Below, in pieces: positions 35,405 through 44,828 of a stretch of DNA of 64,000 bases. The notes under the pieces were generated by a model. That model was not told the DNA's origin. It worked only from the letters and a program-made list of their open reading frames with translations, and made no database searches. Made by a program: the position numbers and the translations under genes. Origin of the DNA: Euglena gracilis (taxonomy: Eukaryota; Euglenida; Euglenophyceae; Euglenales); NCBI GenBank assembly GCA_039621445.1, contig CP154956.1:13722292-13786291 (forward strand), read 5' to 3'. Position 1 is the first letter of the stretch; every line of letters starts with the position of its first letter.

Positions 35405-35480
35405 ATGCCCTTGGGCCCAGCATCGCCCAGCATAGCCCAGCATCGCCCAGCATCGCTCAGCATCGCCCAGCATCGCCTTT
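35405..35480. repeat. CCCAGCATCG 10-bp repeat (second array 38655-38800)
   Basis: Six or seven CAGCATCGCC units at 35405-35480 and about thirteen at 38655-38800. They flank the 3.2-kb block that interrupts Ty3 element 1. The shared unit on both sides suggests that it belonged to the interrupted element and was expanded. Confidence 0.85.
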
Positions 35481-35504
35481 GGAGCTCTTGAAGGTGTACC
35501 TATA

Positions 35505-35835
35505 ACGCCTGCTGCTTTTGCCGCTCCAGCCCACTTTTGGCTACTTTTGGCCATCTTTGACCACTTTGACCACTTTTGACTGCTTTTTGACCACTTTTGC
35601 CCACATTTGCTGCCTTTTGACCAATTTTGATTGCTTCTTGACCACTTTTGCTGCTTTTTGCCTACTTTTGCCCATTTCCAACCACCTTTGCAGCTTTTTG
35701 ATCACTCTTGCTGCTGTTTGACCACTTTTGGCCCCTTTTGCCTGCTCTTTGACCACTTTTGACAACTTTTGTTGCGTTTCGACCATTTTTGCCAACGTTT
35801 GCTACTTTTTGCCCACGTTTGGCCATTGTTGCTGC
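35505..35835. repeat. TTTTGACCACTTTTG-type degenerate repeat
   Basis: Loosely repeated TTTGACCACTTTTG / TTTTGCTGCTTTTTG units over about 330 bp. No coding signal. Confidence 0.8.
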
Positions 35836-36114
35836 TTTTTGTTCACGTTCACCCAGGCTTGTGAGATGGCAACGTCAGGTACAAGTTGAAAGCTTCTTGC
35901 CGGTCAGACAAACAAAGTCCAAAACAGTCGTTGGCAGTCGGTGGCACCCCTGGCAAAACAGTCGGTGGCACCCCTGCAACAGCAACGGGGTGTCGTCCCA
36001 ACACCCTGCCAAGACCAGGCTGGATCTGCGGCGAGTGTAAATGTTCAGAGGTTAAACCAGCAACAACCAAGGACAGACACGGCAAAATGTGGCGGTATTC
36101 GACCAGTCGATTGT

Positions 36115-36590
36115 GTTGTCCATCTGCATCCGTTGCATCCTGCATCTTGTCCACCATCTGTTTCTCGTCCAGCATCTGCATCCAGTTCATCTTGTCCAGC
36201 ATCGATATCTTGTCGAGTATCTGCATCTTGTCCAGCATCTGCATCTTGTCCAGCATTGGTATCTTGTCCAGCATCTTGTCCAGCATCTGCATCTTGTCCA
36301 TCTGCATCTTGTCCAGTATCTTGTCTAGCATCTGCATCTTGTCCAGCATCTGCTTCTTGTCCAGCAGCTGCATGTTGTCCACCATCTGCATATTGTCCAG
36401 TGTCTGCATCCAGTTCATCTTGTCCAGCATCGGCATCTTGTCGAGTATCTGCATCTCGTCCAGCATCTGCATCTTGTCCAGCAACGGCATCTTATCCAGC
36501 ATCTGCATCTTGTCCAGTTCCTGCATCCAGTTCATCTTGTCCAGCATCTGCATCTTGTCCAGTATCTGTCCAGTATTCATCCGTTGGCTC
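36115..36590. repeat. 18-bp ATCTTGTCCAGCATCTGC tandem array
   Basis: About 25 units with occasional longer variants (CATCCAGTTCATCTTGTCCAG). The 18-bp period keeps several frames open, for example a minus-strand (MLDKMQ)n reading that looks like a coiled coil. Flanking CCAAAAAG repeats continue to about 36750. Confidence 0.92.
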
Positions 36591-36755
36591 CTGACCAAGC
36601 CAACGTAATCACAAAAGCCCAAAAATGGCCACAAAAAGCCCAAAACTGACCACAAAAAGCCCCAAAAAGCAACCAAAATAACCACAAATTGCCCAAAAAC
36701 GCCAACAACGTCCACAAAACATTGTGAAAAATGACCCAAAATCACCAAAAAGGCG

Positions 36756-37177
36756 TGTGGGATTCGCTCCCAGATGTGCAGCAGAATTAAGCAGAGCCAG
36801 GCCAGAGATTCCTAATTTGTACATTCACAGTCTGTCATCTGTAACTTTGTGCAGGTGGCAAGCAGTATGAACCCTTTGGGGCTTTGACTTCTGGTTTGTT
36901 TCTTGCTGTGGTTTTGGGAAGGTTTGGCGCAATGAATTGGCTGATGGAGGAATCAAGGCGCAGGGAGGAGCAGATTGAAAAGGAAAATTTGAGGCAGTGT
37001 GTCAAGTACCTGGGGAAAGACCCTACAAATGTCTGTGGCCCCTGGGCGCTGAAGGTAGCTGAAAGGGAAGGATTCATGCTGGCTGGGGAGTACAAGAATT
37101 GCTACAGAAAAACCTGCAAATGTCAGATCTGCCAATGGCAAAGACTAAGTGGGGGCCAGAGTGGGCCCCCCCCTACA
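36756..37177 (+). repeat. Left LTR of the TRIM-like element
   Basis: 422 bp, TGT...ACA termini. It contains the start of the 247-codon ORF (ATG at 36884). Confidence 0.92.
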
Positions 37178-37627
37178 CAAAGGGTTCATGAGCCTTGCAG
37201 AGTTGTCCAAGTTGTGCATGCTGAAGATGACAAGTCAAGGAATGCTGAGGTGTGTAATGCCAGCATCGGGCATTACAGCCCTGGACATGGTGACATTGAA
37301 GTTGATGAAGGCGGATGTGGTGATGTACAGCTGGGCCATGGGGACCCATTGCATGCCAGAAGTGGTGATGGAGAAGATGCTCAAGCTGTGCATGCCACAG
37401 GTGTACATGCTGGTGATGCAGTGCAAGAAACAAGCCAGAAGGAGCTGTCAAAGGTCAGATGCGAGTCCACCGACGAGGAAGAACCGTTCAACTGGGAAGT
37501 CCCGAAGAAGGATGAGGCTGAGCCAGGTGCAGACGAACCAAAGTCAAGAGGGAAGAATGAGACGACCATTTGGAAGCGGAGAAGGAGAAGGCTGAAGCTT
37601 AAGGCTGCCAAGCGACTCGAGGACTAA
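36884..37627 (+). CDS. 247-aa ORF running from the left LTR into the TRIM interior
   Basis: The ORF starts with a short hydrophobic run (GLFLAVVLGRFGAMNW), then a charged helix (MEESRRREEQIEKENLRQC). A Cys cluster, CYRKTCKCQICQW, is the last part encoded by the LTR. It continues with a His/Asp/Gly-rich linker, an acidic stretch (DEEEPFNWEVPKKDEAEPG) and a very basic C terminus (KRRRRRLKLKAAKRLED, then TAA). The second Met (MNWLMEESRR) may be the true start. A basic tail and Cys cluster would suit a nucleic-acid-binding protein, but no family is recognised. It could be a fragment of a host gene carried by the element. The frame is open for 744 nt across the LTR boundary, which is notable for a TRIM. 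Confidence 0.45.
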   Translation: MTSGLFLAVVLGRFGAMNWLMEESRRREEQIEKENLRQCVKYLGKDPTNVCGPWALKVAEREGFMLAGEYKNCYRKTCKCQICQWQRLSGGQSGPPPTQRVHEPCRVVQVVHAEDDKSRNAEVCNASIGHYSPGHGDIEVDEGGCGDVQLGHGDPLHARSGDGEDAQAVHATGVHAGDAVQETSQKELSKVRCESTDEEEPFNWEVPKKDEAEPGADEPKSRGKNETTIWKRRRRRLKLKAAKRLED

Positions 37628-38048
37628 GCGGACCGGGTGTTAACCTGATTGCCTTGTTCTTTTTGCCCCCTGTCGAAAGCTCCGGGTCGAATTTTCAGTG
37701 GCATGCCGGTTTGTGTGGCAAGTCCTGGTGGCACATCTTCCGGGATGATTGCCCAGGTAACTTTTGCCCCAAACCCCCCCCCCCTGTGTGGCAGGCCCTG
37801 GTGGCACGTCTTCGACGATTGCTCAGGTAGCCATTGCTCCAGGGAACCAATTGCCCCCTGTGCACAAACCGCAGGCAGTGGGCCACGGCATGCACGGGTG
37901 TGGCATGGTGGGGTTGGCAATTGCTCGAAAAACGACTTGTGTGGCTCGAGGGCGGTGGAAAGGCAGGTGGCACAGGTGAAGCCCATCTGTGAGCGACTCC
38001 CAGATGCCAATGGCTGACATAGCTTGGGAAGCTTTTTGAGGAGGGGAG

Positions 38049-38470
38049 TGTGGGATTCGCTCCCAGATGTGCAGCAGATTTAAGCAGAGCCAGGCCAGAG
38101 ATTCCTAATTTGTACATTCCACAGTCTGTCATCTGTAACTTTGTGCAGGTGGCAAGCAGTATGAACCCTTTGGGGCTTTGACTTCTGGTTTGTTTCTTGC
38201 TGTGGTTTTGGGAAGGTTTGGCGCAATGAATTGGCTGATGGAGGAATCAAGGCGCAGGGAGGAGCAGATTGAAAAGGAAAATTTGAGGCAGTGTGTCAAG
38301 TACCTGGGGAAAGACCCTACAAATGTCTGTGGCCCCTGGGCGCTGAAGGTAGCTGAAAGGGAAGGATTCACGCTGGCTGGGGAGAACAAGAATTGCTACA
38401 GAAAAACCTGCAAATGTCAGATCTGCCAATGGCAAAGACTAAGTGGGGGCCAGAGTGGGCCCCCCATACA
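38049..38470 (+). repeat. Right LTR of the TRIM-like element
   Basis: 422 bp and about 98 percent identical to the left LTR. It has the same ORF start, but the frame ends at 38546 outside the element. Confidence 0.92.
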
Positions 38471-38801
38471 GGCGCAAAATGGCCAAAAATGCCATGAAAT
38501 CTGCTCAAAAAGGCCCCAATTAGCCCAATGTTTGCCAAATCAGTGATAAATAGCCCCCCAATTAGCAAAAATTGACCCATAATGGCCAACATGGTGGAGC
38601 TTTGTGGGAAAATTATCCCCAAAATGGTTCAAATCTCCAAAATATACAAAAAAAATGCCAGCATCGCCCAGCATCGTCCAGCATCGCCCTGCATCGCCCA
38701 GCATCGCCCAGCATCGGAACCCCACCTCTGGTCTCCAAAAATCCAGCATCGCCCAGCATCGCCCAGCATCGCCCAGCATCGCCCAGCATCGCCCAGCATC
38801 A

Positions 38802-39740
38802 TCAGAAGTGCTTGCTACAGACGCGACGGGCACAAACAATGATGGCACACCGGCTGTGAACGCGGTTGCCGGGCCCGTTGGCGCTGCGGACGGGACGATG
38901 GACTGCGGTGCGGTGGACTGAGGTGACGGTGGTTGGACTGACGATGGCGCGCTGGACGATGGTGCTGGCACGGACGCTGGTGTTGCGATGCACGACACAG
39001 ACGGTGAGACTGCCGCAGACGATGCCAACGGTGGGACTGCTGCAACCGCGGGTGACGAGGCTGTCGGGTGCGTCTCGCGTGGGTGCTCGGATCGCGTACC
39101 GTGCAGGGCGTCTGCTGGGGCATCTCCGGCGTTGCGCTGCGTGTCGAGACGGCTGGGCGTGATGATTGCGATGTGGGACGCTTACGGGACCGCGGCGAAC
39201 GACTGGAGTGGGAACAGCTGGATGACAGCCAGCTCTCTCCCCTCCTTCACGGTTGACCTCTCCACCTGCTCCGCCTTGGTCTCCTGGTCCTCGAGGTGCA
39301 CCGCCTTCGGGGTGGACTTCTTTGCGCAGCTTCTCCACCAGAATGTGGGCCTTCATCTCCTTCGTGTCGGCCTCGGTGCCGTGCCACGAGGTGTCGCGCC
39401 AGCCTTGTGAGGCCGGGTAGTCCCAGCGGGACATGCCGTCGCCCACCACGTTGGTCTCGCCGGGGACGTGCACTACGGTGATGCGGAACTCGTTGAGCTT
39501 CGCATGCCACCAGGCCCGCCTCCCCTGCGGGCCCACACCGGCGACGTACTCCAAGCACCACGACTCGAGGCTGCGGTGGTCGGTCAGCACCAGGATCTGT
39601 TTGTCCAGCAGGAAGCCCGTCCACTTGTCGAGGGCGGCCACCACAACATACATCTCTTTGTCCCGGACGTCCCACCGAAGGCGCTGCTACTCGGTGAGCT
39701 TTCGGGGCATGAAGGCGCGTCAAACGGGAAAGGTGCAGGC
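38802..39740 (-). pseudogene. Ty3/gypsy element 1: RNase H part
   Basis: Minus strand. The start of the domain, MPRKLTE, TAG, QRLRWDVRDKEMYVVVAALD (about 39620-39690), corresponds to the FSRKLxxxEQRYxxxEKE entry of Ty3 RNase H. It is followed by ILVLTDHRSLESW (about 39580) and by the terminal VVHVPGETNVVGDGMSRWD (about 39430). A linker rich in Glu/Lys follows, then Pro/Thr/Ser-rich sequence. A TGA and a TAG interrupt the entry. RT and protease are missing upstream; at about 39740 the sequence changes to the ORF with the spliced leader. With 33433-35330 this makes one element, broken by about 3.3 kb of repeats and the TRIM. Confidence 0.85.
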
Positions 39741-39749
39741 AAAAAAACC

Positions 39750-40497
39750 TAGTGGAGGACTGATGGTGATGCCAGTATACCACATCTGGGATTAAGGGTG
39801 CTGGCAGACCAGGGTTGTATAGTGGTGTTGGAAGGGGGGGGGCTGTACTCTGGCCTGTGCTGAGAAAAGCTCTGAGGCTTCTGAAGAGTGCAGCTTCTCT
39901 TCTGCTCTGTCTGCTCCAGTTTGATTGTAGGGGATGCTGGGATTGCTGGGATTCACCCCTAAGGTTGGTCTTTGAGGGAATGTACATTTGCATAATTGAT
40001 GATACTTGGTTTCTACCCACTGGTGGGCATTGGAATGGACTGTTCACTGGGAAGCCCACTGGTGGGCTTGTTTGAGGAATCCCCACTGATGGGCTTGCTG
40101 TAAAGGGGGGCCCCAGGCTCACTTGATGATGGAGCTGGGGTTGACGAGAACTGTGTTGAGGTATATGATAACTGGGTCGACCTCTCTGCCATGGGAGCTT
40201 GTAATCTCTTCCAAACCTTCTCTGTAGCCTCTCTTGCCATGTCCGCTTCCTTGTCTATGAGTTGTTGTCTTGCCTTTCTCTGTCGCTTTGTACAGGGCGT
40301 TCAGCAGTGACTCGTTGTGCCACAGCAGTGGTTAGCACTGGCACCAGGGTGTTGGCCAACAGCTCCAACTGTCCAGTATCCACAGAAGCAATAGGTGTAC
40401 TTGGAGGGTAGGTTGTAGCAGCACCTTGACTGACAATGGGTATACTGACATGAGACTTGAGGTCTTCGCCAGGGCCATCCGCCCCCTTTGCAGCCAT
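39750..40497 (-). CDS. Unknown ORF(s) directly behind a complete spliced leader
   Basis: The ATG at 40497 lies in ACCATGG context 14 nt after the end of a full spliced-leader sequence. The first frame gives 80 residues (MAAKGADGPGEDLKSHVSIP ... GQLELLANTLVPVLTTAV) to a TAG at 40255. A neighbouring frame then carries the natural-looking MAREATEKVWKRLQAPMAER, and Pro/Thr/Ser-rich text with repeated PTSG follows. This could be the 5' protein (Gag-like) of Ty3 element 1, whose RNase H follows on the same strand, or of another retroelement. Short inverted CCCACTGGTGGGC units are present at 40016-40105. No domain is recognised. Confidence 0.4.
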
Positions 40498-40511
40498 GGT
40501 GAATATGCAAT

Positions 40512-40537
40512 CGAAAAAAAATAGACACTCAGAAAGT
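40512..40537 (-). ncRNA. Complete euglenid spliced-leader (SL) exon sequence
   Basis: The minus strand reads ACTTTCTGAGTGTCTA, eight T, CG, which is all 26 nt of the spliced leader that euglenids trans-splice onto nuclear mRNAs. An SL RNA gene would continue with a GT donor. Here the sequence continues ATTGCATATTCACCATGG, that is, the 5' end of a trans-spliced mRNA. A conserved promoter-like box lies 15 nt upstream. The locus therefore combines an SL gene promoter with a mature SL-mRNA junction, best explained by reverse transcription of a trans-spliced RNA into an SL gene. Confidence 0.92.
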
Positions 40538-40552
40538 TATTCCGATGAGCGG

Positions 40553-40635
40553 CGGTGGTGGGGCGAACCGAAACCACCGACCAGTGGCACAGCCTACTTG
40601 ATTTGAGTATTCGGGGGAGAGGGAGGCTATGCACA
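40553..40635 (-). promoter_or_regulatory. SL-gene-promoter-like bipartite element, copy 1
   Basis: The minus strand has box 2 TGTGCATAGCC (about 40625-40635), then about 26 nt, then box 1 (40553-40598), which reads AGTAGGCTGTGCCACTGGTC and then GGTGG, GGTTCG and CCACCACCG modules. The SL exon starts 15 nt further on. Box 1 is 46 nt and nearly identical in four places in this window, always at a fixed distance from ACTTTCTG. That is the behaviour of a small-RNA promoter element. Confidence 0.75.
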
Positions 40636-40790
40636 GATGGGGGAGCCCCATGGATAGTCAGAGGGGTTAAGCAGAGGCTTAGGAGGCTTTAGTAGCCGTG
40701 GTTCCAGGGTGGCTGGTGGCGGGGGTGTTTAGGTGAGGCAGGTCCAGGTTCAGGGTGGCTCCTCCCCGTGGGCAAGTTCCAGTGTTGGGG

Positions 40791-40866
40791 AGACGCTCAG
40801 AAAGTAAACGTGTAAGAAGACGGTGGTGGGGCGAACCGAATCCACCGACCAGTGGCGCAGCCTACT
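40791..40866 (-). promoter_or_regulatory. SL-gene-promoter-like element, copy 2, with truncated SL exon
   Basis: Box 1 is at 40821-40866, followed after 15 nt by ACTTTCTGAGCGTCT (40791-40805), which is the first 15 nt of the SL with one change. The exon then diverges into CCCCAACACTGG. It is a degenerate SL gene start located 268 bp upstream of copy 1. The second box seen upstream of the other copies is not evident here. Confidence 0.7.
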
Positions 40867-40939
40867 GTATATGAGGGTCCTCAGTAGGTTAAGTTATTTT
40901 AAAATCGACGCAGGGCAAGGCGGGAGGAAAATGGGCAAG

Positions 40940-41085
40940 ACCCATCTTCAATATAGTGCGCGTGGGGAGGGGGAGGGGCAGGGCTGAGCTAGGGTCACCG
41001 GCGGGCAGCCCCTGTGGTTTGGTGGTCCGCGGGGTGAGAGAGGAGGGGTGAGGGGCGGGTGGGGGAGGGCGGCGGTTGGGGTTTG

Positions 41086-41155
<70 letters not shown>

Positions 41156-41845
41156 CGTGGGTTTCCCTTGCCTTTCCCTTTCCCCCTACCCCCCTCCCTT
41201 GGCCTCCTGTCCCCCGGTGGCTGCCCGTCTGTCTGGCGCACTGGGCTGCCCCTTCCCTTTCCCCCTCCCCCCCTTGGCCTCCGGTCCTCCGGTGGCTGCC
41301 CGTCTGTCTGGCGCGCTGGGCTGCCCCTTCCCCCTCCCCCCTCCCTTGCCTGCTGGTGGGTGTGTGGCGGTCCCCGTGCGTGCGTGCGTGCGTGGCGGGC
41401 GGCGCTCCCGCCATGGGCTCGGGACGTGTTTCGCGCCACGACCGGACCCCGCGCCAGGGCCCGGGGGCCCGGGGATGCCACCGCCGGCGAGCCCCCCACC
41501 CCCCAGGGCCCCGTCGGCGTGGTACACTCCGTTCTGGTACCCGCATGACGGGCACGGATGGCAGGTTCCGTGCCCGGCACGCGGGTTTCGGGGGTCTCCG
41601 TGGCCGTGTCGATCTTGGGCTCCGTCGCCTCGTCCACGACTGTCCTCCGCATCCTCCTCGTTGCTCTGTCTCTCTCTCTCTCTCTCTCTCTTCTCTCTAG
41701 ACTCTCCCTCTCTCTCTCTGTGGAGGAGGAGTGTGTGTGGTGGTGTGTGGTGGGGGTGTTGGGGAGTCGGTAGTTTGGAGGAGGAGGAGGAGGAGGCGGA
41801 GGAGGAGGGAGGCGGAGGAGGAGGAGGAGGAGGAGAGGAGGGGAT
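40940..41845. other. C/T- and G-rich low-complexity interval
   Basis: It holds (CT)n at 41086-41148, a second CT-rich run at 41668-41720, two copies of a roughly 75-bp unit containing GGTGGCTGCCCGTCTGTCTG (41215 and 41290), and a GGAGGAGG run (41775-41845). Long ORFs on both strands are by-products. A GC-rich segment at 41400-41660 could be an exon, but I see no domain in it. Confidence 0.6.
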
Positions 41846-42087
41846 TCTTCTTCTTCTTCTTCTTCTTCTGCTCTTCTTCTTCTTCTTCTTCTTATGATTC
41901 TTCTTCTTCTTATTCTGCTTCTTCTTCTTCTTCTTCTTCTTCTTCTTCTTCTTCTTCTTCTTCTTCTTCTTCTTCTTCTTCTTCTTCTTCTTCTTCTTCT
42001 TCTTCTTCTTCTTCTTCTTCTTCTTCTTCTTCTTCTTCTTCTTCTTCTTCTTCTTCTTCTTCTTCTTCTTCTTCTTCTTCTTCTCTC
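41846..42087. repeat. (CTT)n microsatellite = (GAA)n tail downstream of LINE A
   Basis: About 75 TTC units on the plus strand. On the minus strand, the strand of LINE A, it is a GAA repeat beginning about 130 bp after the end of the endonuclease-like domain. Non-LTR retrotransposons commonly end in such a simple repeat, so it probably marks the 3' end of LINE A. Confidence 0.7.
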
Positions 42088-42216
42088 TCTCTTTTTGTGG
42101 GCCGTTGTTCAGCCCGGCGTTAACGGAGTACGTGTTTGGGTTGCAGGAGGTGGAAGACTTCTCGGAGTAGCCACGTTTTGGTATATTTCTGCCTCCTTGA
42201 TTTCGCGTTCGGCTCC

Positions 42217-44422
42217 CTATTGCCAGGACGAGGTGCGTTTGGCTACTCTGCTCAGTGTCTTAGCCGTCTCCGGCCGCATGCTGACCAACGTTCCCAGGGC
42301 GAAAGGCGTGAAGCCCCAACCCGCTTGCTGACATGGGATGTTGTACTTTTGTTTTTTGGCGTCCTCTCTTCTCTTCAGGAGGGATGTCCACCGGTCACGG
42401 GCTGCGGTGTGTTCTGATGCCTGCCATCCGTGGCAAACGGTTACGTCCAGCGCCGATGGCCTCCACTCAGACCAGCAGTCCAAAAGGAGGTCCGCGGGGC
42501 AGGGATGGCTCTCCCGAGTTGTTGGCAGAGAAACGTTCTTTTGCACCCGCTGACCGCTGTTGGACAAGGTTTGAAGTAGGGCGTCCTGAACAGCGTTATG
42601 GCGGGTTGCGAAGTTGTTTCTGCGGCAGCAGAGGAGGCGGTCCCCTTCCATGTCCAGGGGCTGGTTGCATCCTGTGCAAGGCTTGCTGACGTCGTTCAAA
42701 CCCGGGAGACCCAACCACTATTTCAGTACCAGGGTGTATTCTTCGTTCGAAAAGTGGTGTGGGAGTTGTTCGAGGGGGTCGCTGCCAACCAACCGTGCCC
42801 GAACCCCGTGGCCTGTTCAAGGAGCCGGTTTTGGTCCCGTGGTCGGGCCTGGTCCACGAGGTCATGCATCGCCTTCTTACCAAGTTTGTGGTTCCACCAC
42901 TTTTGTTTTCGAGGTTCTTGGTCCTCGGAGGCGATTTGTTGCTCTGTTGTTGAGGAGGGTGACCGTGGCGAGGTTTGCTCCCAGCCTGCACCTGTGATCG
43001 TCCAAAACGGGCGTGATGAGGGAGACCTGGAGAGAGGCTGCATAGCCAGGCACACCCACGCGGCGTACCCTGTCTGAATAGATGTCTGCAAGGCAGGATA
43101 TCATCGCTGCAGGTTGGGTGTAGGACGGTATGCGTAAGCCGCAACCGCCGCTGGACAAGGGCAGCGAGGCCTGGGTCCTGTGTTGCGTGTTCAGCGCCGT
43201 GCCCAGCACGTCCTCGAAGGCATTCATGATGACCTCCGAGCAGCCTCTTACCTGGTCTTGGCTACCATAGGAATTGGACGCCTGCATGAGGTGATTGACC
43301 TTACAGCCGTCCAGGCAGCACCGGAGCAGATGATGTGCTACCTGCGCGTCGGGCAGGGATGTGATGGTGGATGAAGCCTTCTCAATTTTAGCGGCGGCGT
43401 CCTCCCATGCTTTCTGTGTGGTGTCCGAGGACGCTGGGTGGCCAACCGGGATCCCCAAGACGGTGATGCCTGCCCCTGGTACCCAAGGGACCACTTGCAT
43501 TCTGTCGCAGCTGGGTGTACTCTTCGCTCCCGGGCCCCACATGATGCATTTTTGCAGGTTGAGACCGAGGCCCACGCCGTGCGACTCTTGCAACAAGAAA
43601 CGTAGACAGTGTTCAATCCTGTCCGGGGTGCGAACTAGGAAGCCGTCATCCAGGTACCAACTGTTCCATAGCAGCTGGCTGTCCCTGGTGATCTGCTCCA
43701 GCAGCGGCTGGAGCGCAAGGGCGAACCCAATATGGCCCAAAGGGCAGCCTTGGAGTGTGCCTGTCTGTGATATAATGGAGCGGCCCCCGCAGAACTGGGG
43801 AACGTGTCCACTGTATGCGAACCGAAGGAATTTGAACTGACTGGGGTTGCGCGTCTCAGCCTCCGTGAGATTCGCTCTTCGGTCCACAGTGTTGAACGCG
43901 TTTGAGTAGTCCACCTGGAGGGAGGGAGACCCAGGGCGAGGGGTCTCCCAACTGAATGACGAAGTGAGCATGCCCGGGGCTACGGCTTCAGCTGTGTTTC
44001 TCACCCCTACCCCAACCTGTGTGGGGATGAGTGTTGCGACAGGTCTCGCATTCGGCGTCTGCAGTAGCGTCTTCCCACCAAGCGGCAGATGGTCTCCTCA
44101 ACCGCCACCGGTCGCACCCCGTTGTCTTTCTTGCGGAGAGGTGTCGAGTTTGCAAAGCACTAGGCCGCAGCGTGAAGAGGTGGCAGCTGGCCGCCAACCT
44201 AGACCTGAGTCAGGTGCGCTGGGGCTGTTATCAACCTCGCTCCCCAGCCCGGTCTACACAGGCAGACTTGGAGGTGGCTGGGCCGCAGAACCAGACGGTC
44301 CTGGTGCGGATCCCCGCGGGAATCGGCGGATGGCGTCCATCAATCTGTCCTCCCATTCTGGGGTGTGGTTTTCTGGGAAGGGCTTGACGTATCTCGGTAG
44401 GCGGTTGGTGTCGACATTTCTG
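42217..44422 (-). pseudogene. LINE A: non-LTR retrotransposon with RT and restriction-like endonuclease, decayed
   Basis: Minus strand. The RT entry RRFPRGSAPGPSG is at about 44300. The palm motifs are LQVDYSNAFNTVDR (about 43900), SQTGTLQGCPLGHIGF (about 43750) and WNSWYLDDGFLV (about 43650). The thumb region has LNLQKCIMWGPG and LLRCCLDGCKVNHLMQAS (about 43280). A linker with LLEQATGFGHGWL (about 42800) precedes a knuckle, CTGCNQPLDMEGDRLLCC, then RHNAVQDAL (about 42610). An endonuclease-like motif with CPADLLLD and ALDVTVCH (about 42450) completes it. This order (RT, Cys/His knuckle, RLE) defines the early-branching LINE group that includes R2, NeSL and CRE. Frameshifts near 42890 and 42720 and stops break it. 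Its 5' end abuts the SL exon start at 44423. Confidence 0.88.
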
Positions 44423-44526
44423 CAGAAAGTAAGCAAACGAGGAACGGTGGTGGGACGAACCGAATCCACCGACCAGTGGCGCAGCCTGCTGGTTTTCTTG
44501 TACCTGTGGTGACGGACTATGCACAC
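44423..44526 (-). promoter_or_regulatory. SL-gene-promoter-like element, copy 3, joined to LINE A
   Basis: Box 2 lies near 44514-44526 (TGTGCATAGTCC on minus), box 1 at 44445-44490, then 14 nt and ACTTTCTG (44423-44430). Directly after this 8-nt start of the SL exon comes CAGAAATGTCGACACC, the upstream end of a reverse-transcriptase element (LINE A). The SL exon is therefore interrupted after position 8, allowing one or two nt of ambiguity. Confidence 0.75.
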
Positions 44527-44828
44527 AAGGGTTAAGTATTTACAGCTGCGTGGGGGGGCGGTGGGTGGTTGGAGGGAGGGGTTCGTCGGGGTGGGAGGTA
44601 TGGTGCGCCGTCCTGGTGTGTCACCTCGCCGTGTGCGGGTGGAGTGGTGGGTGGTGGCCGGGTGAGGCGTTGTGCTGTATGCCGGTGCATCGGTGTCGGG
44701 CTTGCCATATGCCGTGTGTTCCCTGTCGGGAGTCTTCTGGCATGCTGCTCTCGTGATCGCCGTGTTCATGTGTGCGCCTGCTGTCTTTGGCGGCGCCTGG
44801 CGGCGGTTGCTGTTGTTTTTTTTTTTTG

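Larger units (their letters stand above)
36756..38470 (+). mobile_element. TRIM-like non-autonomous LTR retroelement, 1715 bp
   Basis: Two direct 422-bp repeats (36756-37177 and 38049-38470) begin TGTGGGATTCGC and end in TACA, and differ at only about seven positions. A 4-bp target duplication GGCG lies at 36752-36755 and 38471-38474. A polypurine tract GAGGAGGGGAG (38038-38048) sits directly before the right LTR, as required for plus-strand priming, so the element is in plus orientation. The internal region is only 871 bp with no gag, protease, RT or integrase. I could not match a standard tRNA primer site right after the left LTR. The near-identity of the LTRs indicates a recent insertion, so an autonomous partner should exist elsewhere. 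Confidence 0.92.

Noticed and set aside
35849-36748. Minus ORF of 299 aa with a hydrophobic N terminus and (MLDKMQ)n coiled coil.
   Set aside because: Entirely produced by an 18-bp tandem repeat and a CCAAAAAG repeat; open frames follow from the period being a multiple of three.
40948-41652. 234-aa minus ORF and overlapping plus ORFs with Arg/Gly/Pro-rich text.
   Set aside because: Overlaps CT microsatellites and a duplicated low-complexity unit. No domain is visible.
41731-42331. Poly-Ser and poly-Leu ORFs.
   Set aside because: Translations of the CTT microsatellite.
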